Made by a program: the position numbers and the translations under genes
Origin: Burkholderiales bacterium
GTDB taxonomy: Bacteria; Pseudomonadota; Gammaproteobacteria; Burkholderiales; Casimicrobiaceae
Assembly (NCBI GenBank): GCA_020853025.1
Contig: JADYZP010000029.1
Location: 1-64,000, forward strand
Direction of reading: 5' to 3'
DNA: 64,000 nucleotides
Notes under the pieces: model-generated
Databases searched by the model: none
Seen by the model: the letters and a program-made list of their open reading frames with translations, nothing else
Told to the model about the DNA's origin: nothing
Shown: positions 1 through 12,030 of the stretch, piece by piece
How positions within the stretch are numbered: position 1 is the first letter of the stretch
How the letters are laid out: each line of letters starts with the position of its first letter

Positions 1-174
1 GACGACCGTCTGGCATCTTGTCTGCGACCACCTGAAACTCATCCTCGCCGGTATCCACTCACCCAATTCATCCCGACTCCTTGCCGATCGCGTTCATGGA
101 GCTGGCTAACTGCGGTTTTTAGGTTCATTGGACATGCCAACTTCAATGCACCCAATGAGGTTAGCGGTTACTGG

Positions 175-438
175 TTGAATCAGCGTTTTGCGACGATCAA
201 GTGGGTTGAACACCTTTCGGTGCTCCCGATCAGAATCGTTCACGACACGGTGGTCGACATGGCCAACGGCGAAGTACTAGTTGAGAACGTATCGGTGACG
301 TCGGGGTACGCAGTTCTTGGGTCAGGTGATGTTTGGAACACCTTGAAGTTCTGGATGGGTCGAAGAACATGTACTCATCCGTGGACTGGGTTCCGGACGA
401 TCGAGCGTGAGTACGAACTCCTCGCGGGGGGCAATTGA
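175..438 (+). CDS. small protein of unknown function, possibly 5'-truncated
   Basis: I do not recognise the family. The first start-like codon in frame is TTG at 175, with a GAGG about 14 nt upstream. The frame is open without a stop from base 1, so the gene may begin outside the window; an internal ATG at 259 is a third possibility. The protein has no membrane segment; the stretch from [13 protein letters not shown] to SGYAVLG looks like a globular beta-rich fold. Its TGA overlaps the ATG of the RTX gene (TGATG), so the two are probably translationally coupled. Local base composition looks visibly less GC-rich than most of the window. It could be an accessory or cognate partner of the RTX protein, but nothing in the sequence shows that. 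Confidence 0.5.
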   Translation: MNQRFATIKWVEHLSVLPIRIVHDTVVDMANGEVLVENVSVTSGYAVLGSGDVWNTLKFWMGRRTCTHPWTGFRTIEREYELLAGGN

Positions 439-3400
439 TGGCGCAACCTCAGATTTCCTACTTTGACCTTGCTTCGTTGGCCGAAGCGAGCTATGCCCTG
501 TTCGATGGTTTGAGTGGAATCTATACGGATCAGAGAGTCAAGGGCCTACTCACCAATTCCACGTCGGAGGGGCGATTTACCCCATCTCAAGCTGCGAACG
601 TCGTTTCGCGCTGGCAGCTATTGAACCACCAACCCAACACCACATCCGGCTTCTCTTCCAGCCTGTTTCAGGACAAGGCGAATCCAGACACCTATGTCCT
701 CGCCTTTCGCGGTACCGAAGGTTTGAATTGGGACGACCTCGTCGTCGCCGACACGGCGATCGCGATCGATGGGCTGGCGCTCGGCCAGGTGCTGGACATG
801 TACAACAACTACAACTGGCTGAAAGCAGGCAAAGACGCGGTCTATCAAGCTGCCCGGCTCGAGAGCCTGCCGCTCGAGACCTCCGCCTACCGACAGGCGA
901 AGGCAGGTCAATTCGTGTCTGCGTTCGGCATGTCGGCCGCAGCATTTCTGACGTATTTGAGGGCGCTTCCGAACGTCGTCGTTGAAGGGGCAACGGCCGA
1001 AGTGTCGCGCGTCAAGTTCGGTGATTCGAACACGATATTTGCCGACGGCAGGTCACATGGTGCCGGGGCATTGCCGGCGACGGCGAATCTGACCGTCGCC
1101 GGTCACAGCCTGGGAGGACACCTCGCGGCTGCCTTCACCCGGCTGTTCCCGCAGTCCAACGCGCAAGCCCTGTCCGTGAACGGGGCGGGCTTCCCCACCG
1201 GATTGATTTCGGGGATTTCCGGAAACGCGGAATCGAACATCCGCAATGTCTTTGCCACACTCGGAGGGGCCAACGCGTTCGAACCATCGAGAATCACCAA
1301 TATCTATGGATCGGCAGGCATCGAGTTCGTCACGATGCACAATCAGCTCGGTTTAGTCCAGCAAGGCGCGCACCAGGAAATCTTCACCGAGACCGTGACG
1401 GGCAATACCCTCGGGCATGGCGTGGAGGCGATGACCGACTCCACCGCCATTCACGACCTGTTCCTGAGGCTCGACCAGTCGTTGGCTTCGCTCGACGGCA
1501 AGCGCTTCCTCGATGTCGTTCGCCCACTGTTCGACACTGCCGCGGCGGACAAGCCCAGCTCGTTCGAGCAACTGCTGAATTCGATGGGGCAGCTGCTGGA
1601 TTCGGCGTACCCGAACATTTCGACGACGGCAAACGTTCGAGATGCGCAGCTCTACACCGCGATCGAACATATCCGCAGCGTGGCTACAGGTGACCAGCGG
1701 ATCATCCCCTTCGTCGGTGCCAACGCCACCAGCGCCTATCAACTCGCCAAGCAGGACACGCCGGCGGGGCTGGCCGCCCGCGTTTCGCTAAGCAAGCTGA
1801 CCCCGTTTGCGATCGAGGGTTCCCACAATGATCGCTTCAATGCGAGTGGTGAACTCGACTTATATGATGCGACTGCCGACACGGGCGCGCTGACCAACGA
1901 GTGGCTCGCCGATCGCGCGGCGATGCTGGAGTTGAAAGGCAGATTCAACCTCACGGGCGGAGCGCGACTCAAGGCCGATCGAATCGAAACGGTTTCGTAC
2001 GTGGATCTTTCGAGCAGCACGCCCCTCGCATTGACGGTCTATGGACGCCAGGACAGCGCGTCGGCGAATCCGGCGAAAGTGACCTTCGGAAGCGAAAGCG
2101 GCGACAGCTTGGCCGGCAGCGACCTGGCTTTCGGCGATCGACTCTACGGCATGGACGGGGACGACACGATATCGGCGGGCGATGGAAATGACTACGTCGA
2201 AGGCAATGCAGGGTCGGATGAGCTCTATGGCGGCAGCGGCGATGACCGACTCGTCGGTGGCGCCGATGCAGACTTTCTATACGGAGAGGATGACGACGAC
2301 GAGATTTGGGGCGGCCGCGGTGCCGACCGTCTCGAAGGCGGCGACGGACGTGACGAGCTGCACGGAGGCTCGGGCAACGATATCCAGATCGGCGGCGACG
2401 GTGCCGATAAGTTGACAGGGGATGCCGGTGACGATGTCCTGACGGGTGGGCCCGGAGGCGACTGGCTTTTTGGCGGCAAAGGCTTCGATAGCTATGTCCT
2501 CGCCGCCGGCGTCGGCGACGACGTCATCGAGGATTCGGATGGGCTCGGCGAGCTGAGAATCGGCGCGACCAGGCTGACAGGAGGCGAAGTCGACGTTCAA
2601 GGAATCTGGCGCGAGACGGTCGACGACAAGGAAGTCGTCTACATGTTTTCGCCGGACGCACAGGGTCGAGGAGACCTTCTGATCCGTTCGGTCGCAGGGC
2701 TCACCACGGTCAAGAATTTCGCTTCCGGTGATCTGAACATCGTTTTGGGGGAGGAGAACCCCGACGCGATAACACCACCCACTACCTCGGACACCATCCT
2801 CGGCACCGCCCTCGACGACAACCGCAACTCCACCGGCGGTCGCCATCCTGTAGTCGGCACCGCTGCCAACGACCTGGCACAAGGTCTCGCCGGTCGCGAT
2901 GAGGTGAGCGGCAACGCCGGCGACGACATTGTCGAAGGCGGCGCGGGCGTCGATATCGTCAGCGGCGACGATGGCAACGACCAGGTTTTCGCCGACGCCA
3001 GGCTCACCGAAGCGCAGCTTCGTGACTACATCGCGGCTTCGGCCACGGCGCCCACGTCGGGCTCGATGCCCGCCAAGCTGTTCGTGACTTCGAGCGAATG
3101 GCTGCAGGGCGGTCTCGGCGCGGATACCGTAGTCGGCACGAATGGCAACGATATCGTCCTCGGCGGTGGCGGCAGCGATTTGCTGGTGGGTGGCGCCGGT
3201 CACGACGTCATCAACGGCGACGACGGCTACAAGCCGGGGGATATCACCACCGTCTACGTCGAGCCTGCGGTCGGGGCAGGCGCGCCGTTCAACAACTACT
3301 ACTCGTCGATCGTGTTCCAGGAGCCGGGGATGCTGGTCGGGGACGCCGACGAGATCCATGCGGGCTCGGGGGACGACGTCGTCAGCGCGCTCTTCGGCGA

Positions 3401-6400
3401 CGATACGGTCTGGGGAGACGACGGCAACGACACGATCTCCGGCGGCGACGGCGATGACGCAGTATTCGGCGGCAACGGCAACGATCGCATCACCGGAGAC
3501 ACCTACGGCGCGATGATCGGCGCTTCGACGTCCGTCTACGTCGGTAACGATTTCGTCGATGGCGGCGATGGCAATGACACGATCTACGGCGACGGCGGCG
3601 CCGACACCTTGCTCGGCGGTGCGGGGAACGACATGCTCCGCGGCAACAACAACATCGCGGACAACGGCGTCAGTCCGACCGCGGCCGAGGACGGCCAAGA
3701 CTATCTGAGCGGCGGCGACGGCGACGATACGCTGGTCGGCGACTCAGACGATGACACGCTGGTCGGCGGCGCCGGCAACGACACCTTGCTGGGCGATTCG
3801 GACGCCACACCGGTCGCGCTTCAGGGCGACGATGCGCTCGATGGCGGCGCCGGCAACGATGGACTCCGCGGCTACGGCGGCGCGGATACACTGACCGGCG
3901 GCGAAGGAGACGACCTGCTGCTGGGCGACGAAGGTGACGACATCCTGGAGGCAGGGGCGGGCAACGACCAAGGTTCCGGCGGCGATGGCATCGACGTCGT
4001 CGACGGCGGAGCGGGTGAAGACCTGCTGTTCGGCGGTCGTGAGGATGACTTTGTCGACGGCGGCGACGGCGACGACCATGTCATCGGCGAAGGTGGCAAC
4101 GATGCGCTGTTCGGCGGCGATGGCGACGATCAGCTCTTCGGCGACAGCGACGAAACGCCAGTGGCGCTGCACGGCGACGACACTCTCGACGGCGGCGCGG
4201 GCAACGACTATCTGCGCGGCTATGGCGGCGCCGACGAGATGCACGGCGGGGATGGTGATGATCAGTTCCTCGGCGACGCCGGTGATGACCGGATGTTCGG
4301 CGGCGCCGACAACGACGCCATCGATGGCGGCGACGGTGGCGATCGCCTGTGGGGTGACGCCGGTAACGACGGCTTGTGGGGTCAGGCAGGCAATGATCGC
4401 CTGGACGGTGGGCTCGGGCAGAACGTGCTCTACGGCGGCGACGGTGACGACACCTACGTGATCGACGACGTCGCCGTCAACTGGGTGAACGACGCCTCGG
4501 GAAACGATCGCGTCGAGATCAACACGGTGGACTCGGTCGACCAGATCATCGCGCAGCGCAACGCAGATACCGACGACCTGGTGCTGCGGGCGGCAGGTGG
4601 CACCACGGTCATCGTCGGCGGCATGGTGGGCAGCGGACCGCAGACGATTGCGACAGCAAGCGGTACGACGGTTTCGCTGGCCGAACTCATTGCCCGGGCC
4701 GAGGCGGGGCCCTCGGTTTCGGGTGGGCCGATCCTCGGTACTTCGGGCAACGATTACCTCACCGGGTCGGTCGACAATGACGTCGTCCTCGGACTCGAAG
4801 GCAACGACAACCTCCAGGGCGACGACGGCGAGGACGAGATTGACGGCGGTCCCGGCAATGACACGCTAGTCGGAGGCAATGGCAACGACCAGTTGCTGGG
4901 TGGGCCCGGTAACGATTGGCTGGTCGGAGTCGACGGCAACGACACGCTGGTGGGCGGCGATGGTGACGACACGCTGAGCGGTGGCGCAGGCGACGATAGC
5001 CTGACCGGAGGCCACGGCAACGACAGCCTCCAGGGCGGAGCCGGTTCGGACCGCTATTACTTCAACCTGGGCGATGGGCACGACCTTATTGGCGACGTCG
5101 CCGCCGGTGCGGGGACGGGTGAAGTCAACAAGCTCATCTTCGGTTCAGGCGTCGATCCCGCCGACATCGACCTTCGTACCGACGGCAACAACAACCTGAT
5201 CCTGGCGATTCGCGGTACCGACGACCAGGTTACCTGGGGAGGTGCGCTCGGCTTCGGACCGCCCGACAGCGCGGTCGACTCCTTCTCCGAGGTGCACTTC
5301 GCCGACGGTACCGTCTGGAACATGCGCGACCTGCTGAGCATGGTCGTGCGCGGCACCGATGGCGACGACGACATCACGGGCACCACCAGGAACGATGTGA
5401 TCGACGCCCTGGCCGGTAACGACATCGTCCACGGCTTCGGTGGCAACGACGTGATTCATGGCAGCGAAGGCAATGACCGCCTGTTTGCGAACCAATACAG
5501 CAGCGTCTTCGGCGATGCCGGCAATGATTACCTGGGCACCGATTCCGGCGCACTCTACGGCGGTGACGGCAACGATACGCTCGACAACTGGTACGTCTGC
5601 GCAGACGGCGGCAGCAGTCTGCTCGTCGGCGGCGCCGGCGATGACACATTGCTGGGCGGCGAAGGCAGCGTCATCCGCTTCGGTCCCGGCGATGGCCACG
5701 ACACGTTGCAGGCGCGCGGATTCGAGGGCCAGGAACTGTGGGGGCAAAATTCGAACAGCTTCTGGGGAGGGCCCAACGAAAGCCTGATGGAGATTCACTT
5801 CACGGGCAACGTGAACCCGAACAGCGTGACGGCGGTACGGCAAACCGATGACCTGGTGGTCAACCTGCCCGGCGATCAGGACAGCCTGCGCATCATCAAC
5901 TACTTCAAGCCGATGCCCGACAGCCCCAACCTCGATTCGGAGCGGTTTTTCTTCGACGACGGGACCGCGAAGTCGGCACGCTGGCTGCTCGACCGCGGTG
6001 CCGCGCCGGCAGGACAGAACCTCGCCGGGACCGCGGGCAACGACACGCTCACCGGCGGCAACGGCAGCGACACGATCGTCGGCGGCGCGGGACACGACAC
6101 CGTGACCGGCGGCGCCGGCGCGGACACCCTCGACGGAGGCACCGACGGCGATGGTCTACACGGTGGATTCGGCGACGATACGCTGCACGGCGGCGATGGC
6201 AGCGACTGGCTGACCGGGGATTCCGGAAACGACACGATGAGCGGCGACGCCGGCGACGACACGCTTTGGGGCGGGCACGGCAACAACCTGCTCTTCGGCG
6301 GCACCGGTAACGACACGCTCACCGCCGACGAAGGTGACGATCGCCTCGACGGCGGTGCCGGTGACGACTTGTTGTCCGGTGGTCGCGGCAGCAACACTTT

Positions 6401-9400
6401 CGTCTTCGACCGCGGCTACGGGACCGACACCATCGGTGTGCGCGGAACGCGCGACGCCTACGAAGTGGCAGACGGCATCGATACCGTCGAGTTCGGGCCC
6501 GGCATCGCGCCGTCCGACCTCAGGATGACGCTCGTCACGGATAGCTACCCCGAACTGCAGGTCAACCTGGCGGGCAGTACCGACCGCCTTCGCATACGCG
6601 ACTTCACCGGGCTTCGTTATGCGCCGGCAGCGATGCAGTTCCGGTTTGCCGACGGCACGGTGTGGGACAGCGCGGCGCTGCGCGCGAGGATCAAGGGCGG
6701 CACCGACGCCGCGGATGTCGTCGTGGGCTCGGACGCCGACGATGTACTTGCCGGATTCTCCGGCAACGACCAGTTGTCCGGGCTCGGCGGCCACGACGAC
6801 CTGCAGGGCGGCCTCGGCGACGATCTCCTCGACGGCGGTCCAGGCGTCGATGCGATGGACGGCGGCGGAGGCAACGACACGTTCATCGTCGACGACGTGG
6901 GCGACACAGTGGCCGATTTCTACGGTAATGACACCGTTCGCAGTTCCATCGACTTCACGCTGCCCGATGGCTTCGAGAACCTGACGCTGATCGGAAGCGC
7001 GATCCGCGCCACGGGCAACAATCTGAACAACGTGCTGATCGGCAATGACGCCGATAACGTTTTGGAAGCCGGGCCCGGCGCAGACACGCTCAGGGGTGGC
7101 GCCGGCAACGACACCTACATCGTCGATTTCATCGATACTATCGAGGAGGCGTCGAACGGCGGCATCGATACCGTGCAGGCGAGTGCCAGTTACGTCCTGC
7201 CTGCGCATGTCGAGAACCTGGCGCTCACCGGATCAACCGCTTTGAGCGCTACGGGCAACGCTGCTGACAACGTGCTCACCGGTAACGCCGCCGGCAACTC
7301 CATCGACGGCGGCGGCGGCGCCGACACCATGGCAGGCGGGGCCGGTGACGACGTCTACACGGTCGACGATGCCGGCGATACCGTCAACGAGCTCGTCAAT
7401 GAAGGTACAGACCGGATTCTGAGCACGATTTCGTATGTACTTGGCGCCAACGTCGAGAACCTGCTCCTGCTCGGCAGCGAATCGATCGACGGCACCGGCA
7501 ATGCGCTTGCCAACGCGCTGACGGGAAATGCGGGCGCCAACGTACTCGATGGCGGTACCGGCAGCGATACGATGATCGGCTATGCTGGCGACGATACCTA
7601 CGTCGTCGACAACGTTGGCGACGTCGTCACCGAGTACACGAGCGGCGGTATCGACACTGTGCGAAGCGCTGTGACCTTCGCACTTGGCAGCAACATCGAG
7701 AACCTGACGCTGACCGGCACCGCCGGCATCAATGGCACCGGCAATACGCTCGCCAACGTGCTCACCGGTAACGCCGGCAGCAATATCCTCAACGGCGGCA
7801 CCGGTGCCGACGTGCTGCGTGGCGGCGCCGGTGACGATACCTACGTCGTCGACAACGCGGCGGATGCCGTCACCGAGTCCGCGGGCGAGGGCACCGATAC
7901 CGTCCAGAGCAGTCTCGCCTGGACTCTGGGCGCCAACGTCGAAAACCTGATTCTGACCGGCAGCAGCGCGGTCAATGGGACTGGCAATGCTTCTGCCAAC
8001 GTCATTACCGGCAACAGCGGCGCCAACAAACTCGATGGTGGCGCCGGAGCGGACACGCTGGCTGGAGGCGCAGGCAACGACACCTATATCGTCGACCACA
8101 CGGGTGACCGCGTCACCGAGGCTGCTTCCGCCGGCACGGATACGGTACAGGCAAGCGTGTCCTTCGTGCTGGGCGCCAACGTCGAGAAACTGACGCTGAC
8201 CGGAACCGCTGCGATCGACGGCACCGGCAACGCGCAATCGAACACGCTCACTGGCAACACCGCGAACAATATCCTCGACGGAGCCGGGGGCGCCGACACG
8301 ATGGTCGGGGGCGCCGGCAACGACACCTACGTAGTCGATAGCGCTTCCGACGTCGTCACCGAAGGCTCGGGCGCAGGCACCGACACCGTGCGGTCAGCCA
8401 TCAGCTACACGCTCGGCAGCAACGTCGAGAACCTGACGCTGGCCGGCAGCGCGGCGATCAACGCCACCGGCAACACACTTGCCAACGTCCTCACCGGCAA
8501 TGCCGGTGCCAACACGCTCAACGGCGTCGGCGGCGCCGACAGCATGGCCGGAGGCGCCGGCAACGATACCTACGTCATCGACAATGCGGGCGACGTGGTG
8601 ACCGAGAACACCGGCGAAGGCACCGACCTCGTGCAGTCGTCGATCAGTTACGTGCTCGCCGCCAACATCGAAAGGCTTACCCTCACCGGCACGGCCGCCA
8701 TCAACGCCACCGGCAACTCACTCGCCAACGTCCTCACCGGCAACAGCGGCAACAACGTGCTCGACGGCGGCGCGGGGGCCGACACGCTGGTCGGTGGCGC
8801 CGGCAACGACACCTACGTCGTCGATACCGCTTCCGATATCGTCACCGAAGCCGCGAATGCGGGCACCGACCTCGTGAAGAGCTCGGTAACGCTCACGCTC
8901 GGCGCCAACGTCGAGAACCTGACGCTCACCGGCAGCTCGGCAGTCAACGGCACCGGCAATGCCCTTGCCAACACGCTGATCGGCAACAGCGGTGCCAACT
9001 TGCTTAATGGCGGCGCCGGCGGCGATACGATGAAGGGCGGCTTGGGCGACGACACCTACGTAGTCGATAGCGCTTCCGACGTCGTCACCGAAGCCGCGAA
9101 CGCGGGAACCGACCTCGTCAACGCCAGCCTCACGCATGCCCTCGCCGCCAACGTCGAGTACCTGACGCTGACCGGGGTCGCCGCGATCAACGGCACCGGA
9201 AACGTCCTCGCCAATTGGCTGCGCGGCAACACGGCGGGCAACACGCTGTCCGGAATGGATGGCCACGACACGTTGTGGGGCGATCTGGGCAACGACGTGC
9301 TGAACGGCAACAACGGCAACGATCTGCTGCAGGGAGGCGGCGGCAACGACGCGCTCACCGACACCGCCGGCAACAACCTCCTCGACGGCGGCGCTGGCAC

Positions 9401-10058
9401 CGACACGCTCACCGGTGGCGCGGGGCGCGAGATGCTGATCGGCGGCGCCGGCAACGACACACTGACCACCGGAGGCGGCGCCGACGTGATCGGCTTCAAC
9501 AAAGGCGATGGCGCGGACGTCGTCAACGCCAGCACCGGCAGCGACGACACGCTATCGCTCGGCGGCGCCATTGCCTACAGTGACCTCAAGCTGCGCAAAA
9601 CGGGGCTCGACCTCATTCTCGACGCCGGCGGCGGCGACCAGATCTCGCTGAAGAACTGGTACCAGACCGGCGTCAACAACAAGAGCGTGCTCAACCTGCA
9701 GGTGGTGGCGGATGCGATGGCTGCGTTCAATTCCGCCGGCAGCGATCCATTGCTGAACAAGAAGGTGGTGCGATTCAATTTCGCCAATATCGTCGGTGCG
9801 TTCGACGCCGCGCGTGTCGCCAATCCGACGCTCACGAGCTGGAATCTCAGTAATGCGCTCGCGGCGAATTACGTTGCGGGCAGCGACACCGCGGCGTTCG
9901 GTGGCGATTTCGCCTACGACTACGGACATCGCGCGAGCCTCGCGAGCATCGGCGCCGTGCCGGCACAGTCGGTGCTCGCAGGCGCGGCATTCGGCACTTC
10001 GGCGCAGACGCTGCAAGCCGCGGCAGTGCTCTATTCGGGGGCCGTTCGTCTGAATTAG
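438..10058 (+). CDS. giant RTX protein with N-terminal lipase-like domain
   Basis: A secreted calcium-binding protein of about 3206 residues. Residues 1-380 form a class 3 lipase-like alpha/beta hydrolase region with the nucleophile motif GHSLGG (Ser about residue 224). From about residue 560 there are dozens of RTX nonapeptides (GGxGxDxLx). They are interrupted by three segments resembling the haemolysin-type calcium-binding related domain near residues 1565, 1790 and 2015, each ending in a FADGT/FDDGT-type motif. Ten tandem units of about 80 residues follow, then a last such domain near residue 3050 and a C-terminal tail. There is no Sec signal, as expected for type I secretion, but no ABC exporter or TolC gene is in the window. 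The ATG at 438 is preferred over the TTG at 435 because of the GGGGGG tract about 7 nt upstream and the overlap with the previous stop. Hydrolase activity is inferred from the motif; the substrate is unknown. Confidence 0.9.
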   Translation: MAQPQISYFDLASLAEASYALFDGLSGIYTDQRVKGLLTNSTSEGRFTPSQAANVVSRWQLLNHQPNTTSGFSSSLFQDKANPDTYVLAFRGTEGLNWDDLVVADTAIAIDGLALGQVLDMYNNYNWLKAGKDAVYQAARLESLPLETSAYRQAKAGQFVSAFGMSAAAFLTYLRALPNVVVEGATAEVSRVKFGDSNTIFADGRSHGAGALPATANLTVAGHSLGGHLAAAFTRLFPQSNAQALSVNGAGFPTGLISGISGNAESNIRNVFATLGGANAFEPSRITNIYGSAGIEFVTMHNQLGLVQQGAHQEIFTETVTGNTLGHGVEAMTDSTAIHDLFLRLDQSLASLDGKRFLDVVRPLFDTAAADKPSSFEQLLNSMGQLLDSAYPNISTTANVRDAQLYTAIEHIRSVATGDQRIIPFVGANATSAYQLAKQDTPAGLAARVSLSKLTPFAIEGSHNDRFNASGELDLYDATADTGALTNEWLADRAAMLELKGRFNLTGGARLKADRIETVSYVDLSSSTPLALTVYGRQDSASANPAKVTFGSESGDSLAGSDLAFGDRLYGMDGDDTISAGDGNDYVEGNAGSDELYGGSGDDRLVGGADADFLYGEDDDDEIWGGRGADRLEGGDGRDELHGGSGNDIQIGGDGADKLTGDAGDDVLTGGPGGDWLFGGKGFDSYVLAAGVGDDVIEDSDGLGELRIGATRLTGGEVDVQGIWRETVDDKEVVYMFSPDAQGRGDLLIRSVAGLTTVKNFASGDLNIVLGEENPDAITPPTTSDTILGTALDDNRNSTGGRHPVVGTAANDLAQGLAGRDEVSGNAGDDIVEGGAGVDIVSGDDGNDQVFADARLTEAQLRDYIAASATAPTSGSMPAKLFVTSSEWLQGGLGADTVVGTNGNDIVLGGGGSDLLVGGAGHDVINGDDGYKPGDITTVYVEPAVGAGAPFNNYYSSIVFQEPGMLVGDADEIHAGSGDDVVSALFGDDTVWGDDGNDTISGGDGDDAVFGGNGNDRITGDTYGAMIGASTSVYVGNDFVDGGDGNDTIYGDGGADTLLGGAGNDMLRGNNNIADNGVSPTAAEDGQDYLSGGDGDDTLVGDSDDDTLVGGAGNDTLLGDSDATPVALQGDDALDGGAGNDGLRGYGGADTLTGGEGDDLLLGDEGDDILEAGAGNDQGSGGDGIDVVDGGAGEDLLFGGREDDFVDGGDGDDHVIGEGGNDALFGGDGDDQLFGDSDETPVALHGDDTLDGGAGNDYLRGYGGADEMHGGDGDDQFLGDAGDDRMFGGADNDAIDGGDGGDRLWGDAGNDGLWGQAGNDRLDGGLGQNVLYGGDGDDTYVIDDVAVNWVNDASGNDRVEINTVDSVDQIIAQRNADTDDLVLRAAGGTTVIVGGMVGSGPQTIATASGTTVSLAELIARAEAGPSVSGGPILGTSGNDYLTGSVDNDVVLGLEGNDNLQGDDGEDEIDGGPGNDTLVGGNGNDQLLGGPGNDWLVGVDGNDTLVGGDGDDTLSGGAGDDSLTGGHGNDSLQGGAGSDRYYFNLGDGHDLIGDVAAGAGTGEVNKLIFGSGVDPADIDLRTDGNNNLILAIRGTDDQVTWGGALGFGPPDSAVDSFSEVHFADGTVWNMRDLLSMVVRGTDGDDDITGTTRNDVIDALAGNDIVHGFGGNDVIHGSEGNDRLFANQYSSVFGDAGNDYLGTDSGALYGGDGNDTLDNWYVCADGGSSLLVGGAGDDTLLGGEGSVIRFGPGDGHDTLQARGFEGQELWGQNSNSFWGGPNESLMEIHFTGNVNPNSVTAVRQTDDLVVNLPGDQDSLRIINYFKPMPDSPNLDSERFFFDDGTAKSARWLLDRGAAPAGQNLAGTAGNDTLTGGNGSDTIVGGAGHDTVTGGAGADTLDGGTDGDGLHGGFGDDTLHGGDGSDWLTGDSGNDTMSGDAGDDTLWGGHGNNLLFGGTGNDTLTADEGDDRLDGGAGDDLLSGGRGSNTFVFDRGYGTDTIGVRGTRDAYEVADGIDTVEFGPGIAPSDLRMTLVTDSYPELQVNLAGSTDRLRIRDFTGLRYAPAAMQFRFADGTVWDSAALRARIKGGTDAADVVVGSDADDVLAGFSGNDQLSGLGGHDDLQGGLGDDLLDGGPGVDAMDGGGGNDTFIVDDVGDTVADFYGNDTVRSSIDFTLPDGFENLTLIGSAIRATGNNLNNVLIGNDADNVLEAGPGADTLRGGAGNDTYIVDFIDTIEEASNGGIDTVQASASYVLPAHVENLALTGSTALSATGNAADNVLTGNAAGNSIDGGGGADTMAGGAGDDVYTVDDAGDTVNELVNEGTDRILSTISYVLGANVENLLLLGSESIDGTGNALANALTGNAGANVLDGGTGSDTMIGYAGDDTYVVDNVGDVVTEYTSGGIDTVRSAVTFALGSNIENLTLTGTAGINGTGNTLANVLTGNAGSNILNGGTGADVLRGGAGDDTYVVDNAADAVTESAGEGTDTVQSSLAWTLGANVENLILTGSSAVNGTGNASANVITGNSGANKLDGGAGADTLAGGAGNDTYIVDHTGDRVTEAASAGTDTVQASVSFVLGANVEKLTLTGTAAIDGTGNAQSNTLTGNTANNILDGAGGADTMVGGAGNDTYVVDSASDVVTEGSGAGTDTVRSAISYTLGSNVENLTLAGSAAINATGNTLANVLTGNAGANTLNGVGGADSMAGGAGNDTYVIDNAGDVVTENTGEGTDLVQSSISYVLAANIERLTLTGTAAINATGNSLANVLTGNSGNNVLDGGAGADTLVGGAGNDTYVVDTASDIVTEAANAGTDLVKSSVTLTLGANVENLTLTGSSAVNGTGNALANTLIGNSGANLLNGGAGGDTMKGGLGDDTYVVDSASDVVTEAANAGTDLVNASLTHALAANVEYLTLTGVAAINGTGNVLANWLRGNTAGNTLSGMDGHDTLWGDLGNDVLNGNNGNDLLQGGGGNDALTDTAGNNLLDGGAGTDTLTGGAGREMLIGGAGNDTLTTGGGADVIGFNKGDGADVVNASTGSDDTLSLGGAIAYSDLKLRKTGLDLILDAGGGDQISLKNWYQTGVNNKSVLNLQVVADAMAAFNSAGSDPLLNKKVVRFNFANIVGAFDAARVANPTLTSWNLSNALAANYVAGSDTAAFGGDFAYDYGHRASLASIGAVPAQSVLAGAAFGTSAQTLQAAAVLYSGAVRLN
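6876..9290 (+). repeat. ten tandem units of about 240 bp in the RTX gene
   Basis: Ten in-frame units, each 79-82 codons, begin with a variant of D-T-Y-V-V-D. They continue through a beta-rich part ending in ENLTLTG, then [12 protein letters not shown], then one or two RTX nonapeptides. The first unit (DTFIVD) starts at 6876 and the last at 9051. Middle units are most alike at the DNA level, which suggests recent duplication and makes the region prone to copy-number change and assembly error. Confidence 0.85.
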
Positions 10059-10156
10059 CGTGCGGAGCCTGCTTGCTCGCGTCAGCTCGGACGATCGATC
10101 GTTTCCCGGAGGCTGATCTCACGCGTGGATCGCCTTGGCCGCCGCCGCCTCCCTGT

Positions 10157-11998
10157 TCACTTACCGCATTCGAACATCTCGCGGTACGGCTGCAACGATT
10201 CCGATACCGCCGCGAGCAGGTCCTTCTTCATGTCGCCGCGGGTGAGCTTTTCCTCGGCGGCCAGCATCGCGATGTCGACGCCGGTGCCGATGGCGAGCCC
10301 GAGCAAAGCGCCGATCGCCGCGCCGGTCGCGGTGCCGGGTCCCGGAACCACCGATCCGGCGGCGGCACCCGCTGCCGAACCGGCCGCCGCGGCGCCGGCC
10401 TTGCCGAGCACCTTCTTGGCCGCGACTTTCGACAGCACCTTCGATGCCGATTTCATGCTCGCCTTGCCCATCGCCTTTGCGGTGGCCTTGGCGGCGAAGG
10501 CGCCGGCGACGAGGCCGGCACCCGAGCCGGCCAGCAGTCGCGTTCGAAAAGCGTCGGTCTGCTGCGGCAACGGGTTGACCGCGAATTCATTGACGACACG
10601 GCACTGCGACTCGTCCAGCACCAGTCGATTGCGCTCCAGCAACTCCCGCGCGGCTTCCTGGCCCGCGATCACCTGGCCCCAGAGCCGCTCGTAGTCGGCC
10701 TGCGCGCCGGCCAGGCGTCGCTCCAGTTCCGGATTGGCGAACACCATCTGGCTGAACCGGTACTGCAGCAGGAAATCGATATCGCCGGTGAGCATCGTGG
10801 CAAGCCGAAACCACTCGGCGCCAAGGCTGAAGTACCAGTCGAGGTAGCCGTCCACGCCTTTTTCAGCCAGCGTCTCGACGCCGGCCAGCTGCTCGCAGGC
10901 CGCCCGCTGGATCCCGCCCATCCGCTCCTTCAAGCCCTCCGAGTGGGATGTCAACGCCGCAAGGGTGTTCAGCTTGTAGACGGCTACTCCGATGCGCTCG
11001 CACTCGGGAATCCGTGCGACGGCAAGCGGACTGTCGCGGGGCGCGAGCCTCGTCTCGACGGCGCCCAGCATCTGGAAGATCGCCATCGCACAGACCGCGG
11101 CCACCGCGCCCCACACCGCAGCGCGCAACGCGCCGACCGGCGGCGGATCGTCGCCGGCGTCAAGACGCTCGCCGAAGACGCGACGCAGCTCGGACAGCGG
11201 CAACGACAACCCCGTCCAGGACAGCGCCGCGAAGCCGAATACCGAGACCGGTGCGAAGACCAGGGGCAGCAGCGAACGCCACAGGCGATCGTCCGGCCAG
11301 CGACCCAGCGCTTCGATGGACGCGGCGCCCCACGCGCCGGCGTCGAGCGCCCAGACGACGATTCCGGAGGGCGCTTGCGCCCATCCGGACTGCAGTTCGT
11401 GCACGCGCTCGACCAGCGGCAGCGATGGCGCATCGGAAAGCAGGTAGCGCGCGACCAGCCACGACACGGTGAGGACGGTGACGACCGTCACCTGCGCCAT
11501 CCAGAACACCCACCTGCGTGAATAAGCGCGTTGCGAAAATTGCGGCGCTGACCCGGTCTCGATCACCGCCTGCGCAACGAGGTAGATCGCGGGAGACAAT
11601 GCCAGCAACACCCACTCGACAGGGCCGAAGAACGCGCTCTGCAACAAGACGACGCCCGAGACGACGATCGCCAGCGCCGCGCGCAGCAGGATGGCCAGCG
11701 CGCGGCGGCTGCCCCAGCGGTAGAGGCCTCGACCAAGGCGGAACTGATGCAGTGCGGCGAGACGCCGTACCGTGACGTGATGCCAGAGCGCCAGCATCGC
11801 CGGCAGCGACAGCGCGAGCGTGGCGATGCCGAGCCACAGCGCATTCATCTGCGGCACGCGGACCGAGGCAAACGCAAACAGCGCGAGAAACGCGTAGCAA
11901 AGGCCGATGCAGCGCCAGCACACGCGGCGCGGAGCCGGATGTTCGGTGGCGTCGATCATGAACCAGGGGGTCAGCTTGCTTTGGCTGCCGGCGGCCAA
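10157..11998 (-). CDS. multi-pass membrane protein with glycine-zipper C-terminus
   Basis: Family not recognised. About 613 residues. The N-terminal third has four or five predicted membrane segments (around residues 30-50, 52-72, 105-150 and 170-190), another around 260-280, and a further one after a basic stretch. A long soluble helical part follows, and the C-terminus contains a Gly/Ala-rich zipper (AAGSAAGAAAG, then GAAIGALLGLAIG) that probably inserts in a membrane. The start is TTG with GAGGG about 10 nt upstream; an ATG 39 bases downstream (600 residues) lacks a good ribosome site. The gene is convergent with the RTX gene and stands alone. No enzymatic motif is visible; a structural or channel role is only a guess. 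Confidence 0.7.
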   Translation of the reverse strand: MAAGSQSKLTPWFMIDATEHPAPRRVCWRCIGLCYAFLALFAFASVRVPQMNALWLGIATLALSLPAMLALWHHVTVRRLAALHQFRLGRGLYRWGSRRALAILLRAALAIVVSGVVLLQSAFFGPVEWVLLALSPAIYLVAQAVIETGSAPQFSQRAYSRRWVFWMAQVTVVTVLTVSWLVARYLLSDAPSLPLVERVHELQSGWAQAPSGIVVWALDAGAWGAASIEALGRWPDDRLWRSLLPLVFAPVSVFGFAALSWTGLSLPLSELRRVFGERLDAGDDPPPVGALRAAVWGAVAAVCAMAIFQMLGAVETRLAPRDSPLAVARIPECERIGVAVYKLNTLAALTSHSEGLKERMGGIQRAACEQLAGVETLAEKGVDGYLDWYFSLGAEWFRLATMLTGDIDFLLQYRFSQMVFANPELERRLAGAQADYERLWGQVIAGQEAARELLERNRLVLDESQCRVVNEFAVNPLPQQTDAFRTRLLAGSGAGLVAGAFAAKATAKAMGKASMKSASKVLSKVAAKKVLGKAGAAAAGSAAGAAAGSVVPGPGTATGAAIGALLGLAIGTGVDIAMLAAEEKLTRGDMKKDLLAAVSESLQPYREMFECGK

Positions 11999-12030
11999 GT
12001 CAAGCCGACCCTCTTACTCCACCGGAGGCG

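Noticed and set aside
2277-9266. Antisense frames along the RTX gene
   Set aside because: They mirror the nonapeptide repeats (Val/Ala/Asp-rich) and have no recognisable domain or ribosome site.
6876-9290. Regular repeats that might suggest a CRISPR-like array
   Set aside because: The period is about 240 bp, in frame, and encodes conserved residues; there are no short repeat-unique spacer units and no cas genes.
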